64,000 nt of DNA from an uncultured Butyricicoccus sp. (GTDB lineage Bacteria; Bacillota; Clostridia; Oscillospirales; Butyricicoccaceae), in NCBI GenBank assembly GCA_934532985.1, contig CAKTAV010000002.1, positions 124,001 through 188,000 on the forward strand, in the 5' to 3' direction. Positions within the stretch are counted from its first letter, which is position 1. Each line of letters starts with the position of its first letter. Shown piece after piece: positions 46,236 to 54,331 of the stretch. Under the pieces are notes generated by a model. That model saw only the letters and a program-made list of their open reading frames with translations, was not told where the DNA came from and made no database searches. The position numbers and the translations under genes are program-made.

Positions 46236-46775
46236 CTATTGGCTCATTTTTAAGACCGAAACGCGGTCAGACGATATGCCGCACAGAGAGGACATTGCCT
46301 CGGTAAGCTCGAGCTGCACCCGGCTGTCATCCGCCCCGTCGCAAATAATCACCGCCCCCCGAAAGGTCGGATAATTGCTTGTCACCAACACCGGACGCTC
46401 CCCATAGCTTCCGTCCGAAAGAATGGACATCGTGCTCTGATAATTCTCACTGCTGGCGTTTTCACCGGATGATTGGCTGGACTGTGTGACATCCGACGCA
46501 TAGACGGATTCCTCTCCCGTCTCCAAAGAGAGCATGACCTCAATGCGCCCGACACCGTCGATCGCCGACAGGCTGGAACAGATCTGCTGCTCAAATGCCT
46601 CCAGATCAAACTGCTGTGTCGTTTCTTCCTCGGCTTGCTCGGTCTCCTTGCTGCCCTGCGGCAGTGTCACCAGCATCAGCAGTACACCCGCCAGAATCAC
46701 GATTACAAAATACCGATATTTTTTCCAATAAGTAAGAAGTTGTTCCCTTCTTTCCGTCAGTTGCTCTCGCTTCGT
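46236..46775 (-). CDS. spoIIIAG: Stage III sporulation protein AG (non-standard start)
   Basis: Membrane-anchored SpoIIIAG forms a ring of the SpoIIIA-Q feeding channel. One transmembrane helix (FVIVILAGVLLMLV) begins near residue 22, and the C-terminal RBM domain includes MLSLETGEESVYASDV and SNYPTFRGAVIICDGAD. No ATG, GTG or TTG lies at a sensible site: a perfect AGAGGTGA (46783-46790) is followed after seven bases by ACG (46773-46775), where ATG is expected. The frame stays open upstream to a GTG at 46865, but that would overlap spoIIIAF by over 100 bases. Identity is firm; the start is unresolved. Confidence 0.85.
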   Translation of the reverse strand, partial: TKREQLTERREQLLTYWKKYRYFVIVILAGVLLMLVTLPQGSKETEQAEEETTQQFDLEAFEQQICSSLSAIDGVGRIEVMLSLETGEESVYASDVTQSSQSSGENASSENYQSTMSILSDGSYGERPVLVTSNYPTFRGAVIICDGADDSRVQLELTEAMSSLCGISSDRVSVLKMSQ

Positions 46776-47239
46776 ATCGAAATCACCTCTTTTCTCACAT
46801 CCAGCTCTTCTTGCAGCAGCTGCTTTATTTTCTGTTCCTGTGATTGTGTGCACTCCTCCCGACACACAACGGATGCACCGCGCACCGCCAGCTCTTCTCC
46901 TCCGGAAATCTCCAGCTGCACGGCAGCATCCACGCCAATCTCTTGCAGCTTTTTGTCCAGATACGCTTGCGTCTGTTCCTGAAACGAGGACGCAACCGCC
47001 TCCGCATATAAGTCCTGCTGGTTTTGCGTCACATTGCCGGAACTACCGCTTGGCAGAGGGAATATCTCTGGTAGCTTCAGCCGCCGAAGCGGATTGATAA
47101 TTGCTAGCAATAGCAGCAGCCCGACCGCCAGCTGCAGTACGCTGCGCTGTGACTTTTGCTCGGTCATCGTCAGCATCACCGCACCAAATAGAGCTGCCGC
47201 CGTAATGCTGAGGATCAATTGTCGAAACAGTGCAATCAT
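46757..47239 (-). CDS. spoIIIAF: Stage III sporulation protein AF
   Basis: A 160-residue protein with two N-terminal transmembrane helices (LILSITAAALFGAVMLTM and VLQLAVGLLLLLAIINPL) and a C-terminal RBM-like domain with QEIGVDAAVQLEISGGEE. It overlaps spoIIIAE by four bases, and its tail overlaps the spoIIIAG frame. It belongs to the feeding-channel operon. Confidence 0.9.
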   Translation of the reverse strand: MIALFRQLILSITAAALFGAVMLTMTEQKSQRSVLQLAVGLLLLLAIINPLRRLKLPEIFPLPSGSSGNVTQNQQDLYAEAVASSFQEQTQAYLDKKLQEIGVDAAVQLEISGGEELAVRGASVVCREECTQSQEQKIKQLLQEELDVRKEVISIRSESN

Positions 47240-48342
47240 ACGCTTGTAATAAAAATCACCGCATACGCGAGTTCAAAAAATAAAATCATACAGCAACTCC
47301 CCAGCATTCCTAAAATCAGGCCGAAGCTGCGCGTCAGTCCATCCATCAATCCCAGCAATGACGCCGGGCAGATGGGAGAAAGCACCGCCGACCCCGCCCG
47401 AAACAGCAGGTAGCTCAGTCCCAGCCGCAGAAACGGCAGCAGACAGACCGCAACCACACACAGCATACCAAACACGCCCACGGTGTTTTTCACGACAGAC
47501 GCGCTGGAAAGCACGGTCTCCGCCGCATTCGAGAGGATGCTTCCCACCACCGGAACCGTACCGGACAGCGCAAACTTGGCGGCACGCACCGCCGCGGCGT
47601 CTGTACTTCGTGTGACCGCACCAAACACTGTGATGTACCCGATAAACGCCGACAACAGCAGTTTCAGTGTGCTGTGAATCACCCAGCGCAAAAAATCCGC
47701 CAGACGCGTCAAAATCCCGTTGCCAAGCGCTGCGTTGACTGTAATCATAGCAATGTATGCAGATACCATCGGAAGCAGAACTCCGGTGATGAGCGACACA
47801 CACAGGTGAAACGCAAATTCCGTCCCCGCAAACAGCATCACTCCCGTCGCCGCCGCGCCGCACAGCGATACCGCCGTCATGACCACGGGGAGCATAGAGG
47901 CCGACAGCACAGACAGCTCCTCTGCCGTCGATCGGCACAGAGACATCAGGCTCATCAAATCCGACGATACCACTGCCGTCATCCCCAGCGCGCCTGCCAT
48001 CGTCAGAAACATCGGAGAGCTACCCGCGCCACTGGGAAAGCCCGCCACACAGCTGCACAAAATCAAAATCACCATCACTTTGGACAGCATCACCAGCGTC
48101 GTTTTCAGCGCGTCCCCCGATTGCCTGCGGCAGTATGCGCTGATCCGCTCCGCAATCTGTGTGATGTCCGTGCAGTCCTCCAGCGAAAGATCACCGACCA
48201 TTCTCTGTGCTTCTCCATCCAAGCCGGATACGATGCTCTGCCGCGCCGAGTCGCGAAAGGACTGTACGGTGTCGGATTCCGCCGCCTGTGCCGGGACTAT
48301 GAGTATGCCCACCAACACAAGCAGCAGCAATAGTTGTTTCAT
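47236..48342 (-). CDS. spoIIIAE: Stage III sporulation protein AE
   Basis: A 368-residue polytopic protein with a signal-like N-terminus (LLLLLVLVGILIVPAQA) and about seven to eight membrane helices. Conserved parts include SLMSLCRSTAEELSVLSASMLPVV and LSGTVPVVGSILSNAAETVL. It is a core membrane component of the SpoIIIA complex. Confidence 0.93.
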   Translation of the reverse strand: MKQLLLLLVLVGILIVPAQAAESDTVQSFRDSARQSIVSGLDGEAQRMVGDLSLEDCTDITQIAERISAYCRRQSGDALKTTLVMLSKVMVILILCSCVAGFPSGAGSSPMFLTMAGALGMTAVVSSDLMSLMSLCRSTAEELSVLSASMLPVVMTAVSLCGAAATGVMLFAGTEFAFHLCVSLITGVLLPMVSAYIAMITVNAALGNGILTRLADFLRWVIHSTLKLLLSAFIGYITVFGAVTRSTDAAAVRAAKFALSGTVPVVGSILSNAAETVLSSASVVKNTVGVFGMLCVVAVCLLPFLRLGLSYLLFRAGSAVLSPICPASLLGLMDGLTRSFGLILGMLGSCCMILFFELAYAVIFITSV

Positions 48343-48351
48343 ATGCTTCCT

Positions 48352-48741
48352 CTATTCCAATATGGCTGCAATCAGCGCAAAGACCTGCTGGACCAGAGGG
48401 ATACAGACAGCAACCGATGTCACCGTACCGGCAAGCTCCAGCTTGACTGCCAGCGCGCTCTGTCCGGCATCACGGCACAGCGCCGAGGCAATACGAACTA
48501 AAACGGTAATTCCAACCGCCTTGAGCACCGGAAGATACAGGCCGCTGTCCAGTCCCGCAGATGTCATAATGCGCGATAGGTCGCGGACAATCGAGTCGAG
48601 CGGTTCCAGAATGCACAGCAGCAGCACGACGCCGCAGGCCAGCGAAATAAACAGCGCAAACACCGGAGAGACCGGGCGTACAAAGGCCGCGAGAAGCGCC
48701 CCCAACAGCGCTGCAGCCGTCAACGTAACCATCAGCGTCAT
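48352..48741 (-). CDS. spoIIIAD: Stage III sporulation protein AD
   Basis: A 129-residue protein with about four membrane helices; the conserved stretch ICIPLVQQVFALIAAILE ends it. It starts two bases after the spoIIIAC stop and ends nine bases before spoIIIAE. Confidence 0.92.
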   Translation of the reverse strand: MTLMVTLTAAALLGALLAAFVRPVSPVFALFISLACGVVLLLCILEPLDSIVRDLSRIMTSAGLDSGLYLPVLKAVGITVLVRIASALCRDAGQSALAVKLELAGTVTSVAVCIPLVQQVFALIAAILE

Positions 48742-48743
48742 CG

Positions 48744-48938
48744 TCAGAACCCGAATACCGACTGGATCATCGAAAACAGGCGGCTAATTTCCTGCACGAC
48801 CATCATCGTGACAACAATCAGCCCCGCCAGCGTCGTCATCATCGCCTGTTCCTCCCGTCCGGATCGAATCAACAGTTGGTTTAAAACAGCAACCAAAATG
48901 CCAATTGCAGCAATTTTAAAGATCAAATCCACGTCCAT
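48744..48938 (-). CDS. spoIIIAC: Stage III sporulation protein AC
   Basis: A 64-residue protein with two membrane helices (FKIAAIGILVAVLNQLLI, MTTLAGLIVVTMMVVQEI) and a conserved SGREEQA turn between them. The start at 48938 follows GGTGAT by four bases; a GTG nine bases earlier would overlap that signal. Confidence 0.92.
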   Translation of the reverse strand: MDVDLIFKIAAIGILVAVLNQLLIRSGREEQAMMTTLAGLIVVTMMVVQEISRLFSMIQSVFGF

Positions 48939-48958
48939 AGGTATCACCTTGTATTACA

Positions 48959-49477
48959 CTAAATCAGCACCAGCACGAGTAGCAGTCCCGCCGCGATGCA
49001 GCAGGTACGATAGACCGTCCCCTTGCTTTTGCACTCCGCCTCCGCCAGTTTGAGCTGTCCTTCTAACCGTTTGTGCGCATAGGCAACACATTTCTGCTGA
49101 GAACGCACGTCGTATTTTCCGATGAAATCCGACAGATCACAGAAAATCAGCACATCGTCCGGTCGCAGGCCGATTTCCGGCCCCACCTGCTGAAATCCCT
49201 TCATCCACTTGTACGTCAGCGACAGTCCATCCTCTTTTTCCAACGAGGTGTGAATATAGGAAAATACACGCGAGACGGCAGCACTCGGACTGTGCGCCAG
49301 CAGCTGCACGATATCCGGCAGACTGGAAAGTCGGTATGCCAATTCCCCGTCCATAATATCCAGCGCAGAGAGCAAATCGCGCAGCGCACGCACCCGTCCC
49401 TGGTACTGCTGATGCTGCGCCATTCCGATACCAGTAAAAGAACCGATAACCAGAACAATTCCTACTAGTTTCAGCAA
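48959..49477 (-). CDS. spoIIIAB: Stage III sporulation protein AB
   Basis: A 172-residue membrane-anchored protein related to GspF/TadC fold proteins. N- and C-terminal hydrophobic helices (LVGIVLVIGSFTGIGMA and TCCIAAGLLLVLVLI) flank a helical soluble region. The start is TTG, one base after the spoIIIAA stop, with GAGGGGGA upstream. Confidence 0.9.
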   Translation of the reverse strand: MLKLVGIVLVIGSFTGIGMAQHQQYQGRVRALRDLLSALDIMDGELAYRLSSLPDIVQLLAHSPSAAVSRVFSYIHTSLEKEDGLSLTYKWMKGFQQVGPEIGLRPDDVLIFCDLSDFIGKYDVRSQQKCVAYAHKRLEGQLKLAEAECKSKGTVYRTCCIAAGLLLVLVLI

Positions 49478-49478
49478 A

Positions 49479-50372
49479 TTACTTTTCCCCCTCTTCCAGT
49501 ATTATTTTTTGTAAGGTATGATCTTTATTTAATTGTAGATAAAGAGAAAATACCTCAGATTCCAAAATCCGGCGATACAGTGGTCGAGCCTGAAAATCAT
49601 GAAAGCACGCCGCGTGCGCAGACGCCAGCACGGCGACGCCGCAATGTGAGCAGTACAGCGCCGCGTGAATGTCCTGTTCTGTGGTGATTTCGTCCAGAAC
49701 AACGACCTCCGGCGACATGGTTTTCACAAGTATCAGGGCGGCCTCCGCCTTGGGACATCCACAAATGACATCGGCGCACGGCCCGATGGAAAACTGCGGC
49801 TGTCCGTGATACAGCGCCGCCAGTTCGCCGCGCTCGTCCGCAATGCCGACACGATGTCCCTGTTCGGACAGCTGTCGTGCCAGATCGCGCAGCATCGTGG
49901 TCTTTCCATATCGCGGTGGGGAGAAAAACACCGCGCTGTGAAGGAATCCCCCTTGCGTCACCGCCTGTACCATTTCCGGCGGCGCCGCTCCCCTTCGTTG
50001 TCGTGCGATCCGAAGATTGACCGAAGAGATGTGGCGGAACGCGGTAATGGTTCCATCGTTCCATACGGCTTCTCCGCACAGACCCATCCGATGCCCACCA
50101 GGCAGGCTCACATAGCCTTGGGACAGTCCCGCGGCAAAGGTATGTGCCGAGTAATTACAGGCGCGATCTACGGTGTCCTGAAGCATCTGTGGCGTGAGTA
50201 ATCGCCCGCCTGCACTATTCTCTGACTGTGCATCCGCAACGGTCAGCGGCATTCCTGCACGCAGACGAATTTCCTCGCACGTCGGTCTGGTTTGGTCAAT
50301 CCACGGCTGAAGATAGGCACGCATTGGCTGCGGGAGACAGCTGATGGCCTGTATCAATTCTCGATCCGGCAT
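49479..50372 (-). CDS. spoIIIAA: Stage III sporulation protein AA (ATPase)
   Basis: A 297-residue cytosolic secretion-type ATPase that drives or gates the SpoIIIA channel. The P-loop reads SPPRYGKTTMLRDL near residue 155, where the family usually has GPPxCGKTT; the Walker B VVVLDEI and the downstream ASAHA motif are intact. The start at 50372 (MPDRELIQ) is supported by AGGAGG and is the first gene of the operon. A sigma-E promoter was not seen with confidence. Confidence 0.93.
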   Translation of the reverse strand: MPDRELIQAISCLPQPMRAYLQPWIDQTRPTCEEIRLRAGMPLTVADAQSENSAGGRLLTPQMLQDTVDRACNYSAHTFAAGLSQGYVSLPGGHRMGLCGEAVWNDGTITAFRHISSVNLRIARQRRGAAPPEMVQAVTQGGFLHSAVFFSPPRYGKTTMLRDLARQLSEQGHRVGIADERGELAALYHGQPQFSIGPCADVICGCPKAEAALILVKTMSPEVVVLDEITTEQDIHAALYCSHCGVAVLASAHAACFHDFQARPLYRRILESEVFSLYLQLNKDHTLQKIILEEGEK

Positions 50373-50554
50373 GTTCGTTCCCTCCTGTCTTTGCTTCAGC
50401 ATATGGAGAAGCGGACGAACATAGAACCGAAGATTCATCCAGTAAGTAACAGAAGCCCGGTTTAATTTTCCAACAAATTATGCAATTGAACTACATTTCC
50501 GTTGAGATTCGCGAAGGATAGTGTCAATATTCATAAGAAATCTTTACTTTCTTC

Positions 50555-50583
50555 TTGCAAACTCTTTGGACATGTTGTATTAT
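50555..50583 (+). promoter_or_regulatory. Promoter of nfnA-nfnB
   Basis: TTGCAA (50555-50560) and TATTAT (50578-50583), spacing 17. The leader is about 70 bases. Confidence 0.7.
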
Positions 50584-50590
50584 TAATTTG

Positions 50591-50606
50591 TTGCATAGTT
50601 GTGCAA
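50591..50606. promoter_or_regulatory. Candidate operator before nfnA
   Basis: Inverted repeat TTGCA-N6-TGCAA, eight bases after the -10 box. It falls where a repressor would act. It is not a clear Rex site; the regulator is unknown. Confidence 0.35.
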
Positions 50607-50657
50607 ATTTTAAATTTGGTAGATGTTGAAAAGTACTATAGAGGAGGAACTTGAAAA

Positions 50658-51509
50658 ATGTATCAAATCCTTGAAAAACGTCGTTTGAGTGCAAATGTTG
50701 TCCAGCTGGTCATCGATGCACCGTACGTTGCAAAGAAGGCAGAGCCTGGTCAGTTTATCATCCTGCGTACTGACGCAGACGGCGAGCGTATCCCGCTGAC
50801 CATCTCGGCGTATGACCGTGAAAAGGGCACCATTACGATCGTTGTTCAGGAAGTTGGCGCAACAACGATGAAGCTTGGCATGATGAACGAGGGCGACTGC
50901 CTGCATGACTTCGTAGGTCCGCTGGGCAAGGCTTCTGAGTTCGAAGGTATAAAGAAGGTAGCTGTCGTTGGCGGTGGTCTGGGCTGTGCAATTGCTCTGC
51001 CTCAGGCAAAGAAGCTGCATGATATGGGCGTTGATGTTGACCTGATCGCAGGCTTCAAGAACACGGATGCAATCATCCTCGAGGACGAGATGCGCGCTGC
51101 ATGTACTCGCCTTGTTCTGCTGACGGATGATGGTTCCAATGGTAATAAGGGCTTTGTTACCGACGGTCTGAAGCAGCTGATCGAGGACGGCAACAAGTAT
51201 GATATGGTTATTGCAATCGGCCCGATGATCATGATGAAGTTTGTCTGCAAGACCACGGAGCCGTACGGCATCAAGACGATTGTTTCCATGAACACCATTA
51301 TGGTTGATGGTACCGGCATGTGCGGCGGCTGCCGTCTGACGGTTGGCGGCGAGACCAAGTTCGCTTGCGTTGACGGCCCGGACTTCGACGGCCATCAGGT
51401 TGACTTTGACGAGGCAATGCGTCGTTCGGCAATCTACAAGACTCAGGAGCAGGCTGCTATCGCTGCCCACAAGGAACACTGCAATCTGTTGAAGATGGAG
51501 GTCAAGTAA
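50658..51509 (+). CDS. nfnA: NADH-dependent ferredoxin:NADP+ oxidoreductase subunit A
   Basis: A 283-residue FAD/NAD-binding protein of the ferredoxin-NADP reductase type, also annotated as sulfide dehydrogenase subunit. The FAD region includes PGQFIILRTD and RIPLTISAYD, the NAD site VVGGGLGCAIAL near residue 100, and the [2Fe-2S] ligands GTGMCGGCRLTV and FACVDGPDFDGHQVD near the C-terminus. With NfnB it performs electron-bifurcating transhydrogenation, recycling NADPH in anaerobes. nfnB starts two bases after its stop. Codon use favours T-ending Ala/Val codons, as in highly expressed genes. Confidence 0.93.
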   Translation: MYQILEKRRLSANVVQLVIDAPYVAKKAEPGQFIILRTDADGERIPLTISAYDREKGTITIVVQEVGATTMKLGMMNEGDCLHDFVGPLGKASEFEGIKKVAVVGGGLGCAIALPQAKKLHDMGVDVDLIAGFKNTDAIILEDEMRAACTRLVLLTDDGSNGNKGFVTDGLKQLIEDGNKYDMVIAIGPMIMMKFVCKTTEPYGIKTIVSMNTIMVDGTGMCGGCRLTVGGETKFACVDGPDFDGHQVDFDEAMRRSAIYKTQEQAAIAAHKEHCNLLKMEVK

Positions 51510-51511
51510 TC

Positions 51512-52906
51512 ATGGCTAATATGTCCCCGGTGAAGAATCCGATCCCGGAACAGGATCCTAACGTAAGAAATAAGAATTTTAAGGAAGTATCCCTCGGATA
51601 CGACGAAGCAACCGCTGTTGATGAGGCAAACCGCTGCCTGCATTGTAAGCATCAGCCGTGTGTCGCTGGATGTCCGGTAAATGTTCAGATTCCGGAATTC
51701 ATCAGCCTGATCAAGGAAGGCAAGTTCCTGGAAGCAAACGACAAGATCAAGGAAACCAGCGCTCTGCCGGCAGTCTGCGGCCGTGTTTGCCCGCAGGAGA
51801 GCCAGTGTGAGGCCAAGTGTGTTCGCGGCATCAAGGGTGAGCCGGTTGCTATCGGCCGTCTGGAGCGTTTCGCTGCTGACTATGCAATGAACCATCCGTC
51901 CGGCGATCCGATCGTTGTTCCGGAATCCAATGGTCACAAGGTTGCTATTGTTGGTGCCGGCCCGGCAGGTTTGACCTGTGCTGGTGATCTGCGTAATCTT
52001 GGCTACGACGTAACCGTATTCGAAGTACTGCACACCGCCGGCGGCGTTCTGATGTACGGTATTCCGGAATTCCGTCTGCCGAAGGCAATCGTACAGAAGG
52101 AAATTGACACGCTGAAGGCAAAGGGCGTAGAGTTCATCCTGAACTTCGTTGTTGGCCGTACCGAGACCATCGACGATCTGTTTGCTGATGGCTACGAAGC
52201 AATCTTCGTTGGCTCCGGCGCTGGTCTGCCGAGCTTCCTGCACATCCCGGGCGAGGGTCTGAACGGCGTATACTCTGCAAACGAGTTCCTGACCCGTGTT
52301 AACCTGATGAAGGCATACAAGGAAGACTCCAGCACCCCGATCTACCACGCAAAGAAGGTTGCTATCTTCGGTGGCGGTAACGTAGCAATGGACGCTGCTC
52401 GTGTTGCAAAGCGTCTGGGTGCTGAGGAAGTTTACATTGTTTATCGTCGTACCGAGGCTGAGCTCCCGGCACGAGTAGAAGAAGTACACCATGCAAAGGA
52501 AGAGGGCATCATCTTCAAGCTGCTGGCTAACCCGATCGAGATCATGGGCGACGAGAACTCCCATGTAAGCGGTGTTCGCTGCCAGGTTATGGAGCTGGGC
52601 GAGCCGGATGAGTCCGGTCGTCGTCGTCCGGTACCGGTTGAGGGCGAAACCTTCGTTCTGGATGTTGACGCTGCTGTCGTTTCCATCGGTACTTCTCCGA
52701 ATCCGCTGATCCGTCACACCACTCCGGGTCTGGACACCAACCGCAAGGGCTGCATCGTTGCTGACGATGATGGTGTAACCACGAAGGACGGCGTATTCGC
52801 AGGCGGCGACGCTGTTACCGGTGCTGCTACCGTTATCTTGGCAATGGGCGCTGGTAAGAAGGCTGCTGCTGCTATGGACGAGTACATCAAGAACAAGAAT
52901 AAGTAA
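51512..52906 (+). CDS. nfnB: NADH-dependent ferredoxin:NADP+ oxidoreductase subunit B (GltA-like)
   Basis: A 464-residue glutamate-synthase-small-chain homologue. The N-terminal cysteines CLHCKHQPCVAGCPV and CGRVCPQESQCEAKC bind [4Fe-4S] clusters, VGAGPAGLTCAG near residue 150 binds FAD, and FGGGNVAMDAAR near residue 290 binds NADPH. Because it is paired with nfnA and no glutamate synthase large subunit is here, bifurcating transhydrogenase is preferred over glutamate synthase. Very strongly biased codons point to high expression. Confidence 0.93.
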   Translation: MANMSPVKNPIPEQDPNVRNKNFKEVSLGYDEATAVDEANRCLHCKHQPCVAGCPVNVQIPEFISLIKEGKFLEANDKIKETSALPAVCGRVCPQESQCEAKCVRGIKGEPVAIGRLERFAADYAMNHPSGDPIVVPESNGHKVAIVGAGPAGLTCAGDLRNLGYDVTVFEVLHTAGGVLMYGIPEFRLPKAIVQKEIDTLKAKGVEFILNFVVGRTETIDDLFADGYEAIFVGSGAGLPSFLHIPGEGLNGVYSANEFLTRVNLMKAYKEDSSTPIYHAKKVAIFGGGNVAMDAARVAKRLGAEEVYIVYRRTEAELPARVEEVHHAKEEGIIFKLLANPIEIMGDENSHVSGVRCQVMELGEPDESGRRRPVPVEGETFVLDVDAAVVSIGTSPNPLIRHTTPGLDTNRKGCIVADDDGVTTKDGVFAGGDAVTGAATVILAMGAGKKAAAAMDEYIKNKNK

Positions 52907-52926
52907 TTAACATTACGATATTTCGG

Positions 52927-52960
52927 GAAGAGCGATTCTTGCGAATCGCTCTTCTTTTTT
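52927..52960 (+). terminator. Terminator of nfnA-nfnB
   Basis: Arms GAAGAGCGATTC and GAATCGCTCTTC around TTGC, followed by six T, 20 bases after the stop. Confidence 0.92.
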
Positions 52961-52989
52961 CATCGCACTTGGATGGAAAAAGCTAATGC

Positions 52990-53024
52990 AAAAGGGCTGG
53001 GACATATGTTCCAGCCCTTTTTTC
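52990..53024. terminator. Terminator of pyrB, bidirectional
   Basis: Arms AAAGGGCTGG and CCAGCCCTTT with T-runs on both strands, about 20 bases past the pyrB stop on the minus strand. Confidence 0.88.
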
Positions 53025-53043
53025 TTCTACATTTTATGATTGG

Positions 53044-54135
53044 TTATTCGTCGCGATTGACCGGCGGAAAATACGCCTCTACCATCTGATCACAATACAG
53101 ACAGCGTTCGCCCTGATCGGTATGATGCGTCAAAATCGGCAGATAGGTTTCGGTTTTCGTAATGCACTTCGGATTGGTACAGCGCATGTTCTTCAAGCCC
53201 TTTACTGCCTTCGGCATACGCTGTCTTCCCTGCCGCAGCAACGTTAAAATCAGCGCCATTCGTGCATACATGCCATACCGCGCCTGATCAAAGTAGACGG
53301 CACGCGGATCATCATCGACGTCCTGCGCGATTTCATCCACACGCGGCAGCGGGTGCATAATCAGCAGTTCCTTCTTTGCGTTCTTGAGCTTCGCCGCATT
53401 CAAACAGTAAATGCCCTTCAGACTGTTGTACTCCTCGATTGATGGAAAGCGCTCACGCTGAATGCGTGTCATGTACAGCACATCCAGCATCGGAAGCACC
53501 GGTTCCAGACCAGAAACCTCAAAGAACTGCATCTTATTATTCTTCATAAACTGACGCAAATATTCCGGAATGGCCAACTCGCGCGGCGCAATCAGGTAAA
53601 ACTGAACGTTCTTATATCTCGCCAAAAAGTGAATCAGCGAATGCACGGTTCTGCCGTATTTCAAATCACCGCAAATGCCAATTTTCATATTGTCTGCCGA
53701 GCCGCGCAGACGGAGAATGGTCGTCATATCCGCCAGCGTCTGCGTCGGATGCAGATGACCGCCGTCGCCGGCATTGATGATCGGCACCTCGGAAAACATC
53801 GACGCTGCCTTTGCCGCGCCCTCATTGGGGTTGCGCATGACAATGAGATCCGCGTAATTGGATACCATGTGAATAGTGTCCTTGAGCGTTTCGCCCTTGG
53901 ATGTGGACGATGAGCTCGGATTGTTAAAGCCAATGACACTGCCGCCCAGACGCATCATCGCCGTGGAAAACGACAGATTCGTGCGCGTGCTTGGCTCATA
54001 AAACAGACTGCCAAGAACCTTGCCGCGGCAAGCTTCCGCATATCCCTCCGGACGATCAATAATATTCGTCGTCAAGGTGTATATCTCCTGAAATTCCTCC
54101 ATGGTAAGGTCACTGAGATCATTAATATGCCGCAT
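53044..54135 (-). CDS. pyrB: Aspartate carbamoyltransferase with C-terminal PyrI-type zinc domain
   Basis: A 363-residue ATCase catalysing the first committed pyrimidine step. Residues 1-305 form the catalytic chain: EPSTRTNLSF (carbamoyl-phosphate site), the SKGETLKDT loop, HPTQTLAD and HPLPRVDEI. Residues 317-363 add a zinc ribbon, C319-X4-C324-X20-C345-X2-C348, almost the spacing of the PyrI zinc domain (X4, X23, X2). The nucleotide-binding PyrI half is missing, so allosteric control by CTP is unlikely. No separate pyrI is adjacent. The gene is monocistronic. Confidence 0.94.
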   Translation of the reverse strand: MRHINDLSDLTMEEFQEIYTLTTNIIDRPEGYAEACRGKVLGSLFYEPSTRTNLSFSTAMMRLGGSVIGFNNPSSSSTSKGETLKDTIHMVSNYADLIVMRNPNEGAAKAASMFSEVPIINAGDGGHLHPTQTLADMTTILRLRGSADNMKIGICGDLKYGRTVHSLIHFLARYKNVQFYLIAPRELAIPEYLRQFMKNNKMQFFEVSGLEPVLPMLDVLYMTRIQRERFPSIEEYNSLKGIYCLNAAKLKNAKKELLIMHPLPRVDEIAQDVDDDPRAVYFDQARYGMYARMALILTLLRQGRQRMPKAVKGLKNMRCTNPKCITKTETYLPILTHHTDQGERCLYCDQMVEAYFPPVNRDE

Positions 54136-54284
54136 ACAGCAGTCCCCTTTCTATCTCGAATTTCTCATGATTCTTCTTTTTATTGTACCATATCCCCGAT
54201 TTAATGAAAATGCTTTTTTCTATCTTTTGTCGGATTTCCATCGGGAAACGTCATACTATTTCTGCAAATCGGCGTGATGTCAGA

Positions 54285-54316
54285 TCAAAAGGGCAGAGAA
54301 ATCTCTGCCCTTTTGG
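54285..54316 (-). terminator. Terminator of lon-engB-lysA
   Basis: Perfect 14-base arms CAAAAGGGCAGAGA and TCTCTGCCCTTTTG, 15 bases after the lysA stop. Confidence 0.88.
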
Positions 54317-54331
54317 AGTTGTATCATGTGT

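Larger units (their letters stand above)
50373..50657. other. Divergent intergenic region between spoIIIA and nfnA
   Basis: About 285 bases holding the nfnA promoter and an imperfect inverted repeat on the plus side. On the minus side no convincing sigma-E promoter was recognised for spoIIIAA. Confidence 0.6.

Noticed and set aside
50373..50500. Possible sigma-E promoter of spoIIIAA (CATATGCT near 50398)
   Set aside because: No matching -35 element at a suitable distance; the similarity is too weak to annotate.
50587..50611. Rex-binding site before nfnA
   Set aside because: The half-sites do not match TTGTTAA/TTAACAA at the right spacing; kept only as an unspecified inverted repeat.
51443..52717. 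Open frame of over 400 codons opposite nfnB
   Set aside because: Antisense shadow of a strongly codon-biased gene; no homology or start signal.
54136..54284. PyrR-type attenuator before pyrB
   Set aside because: The leader is short and I found no anti-antiterminator or terminator hairpin ahead of the start codon.
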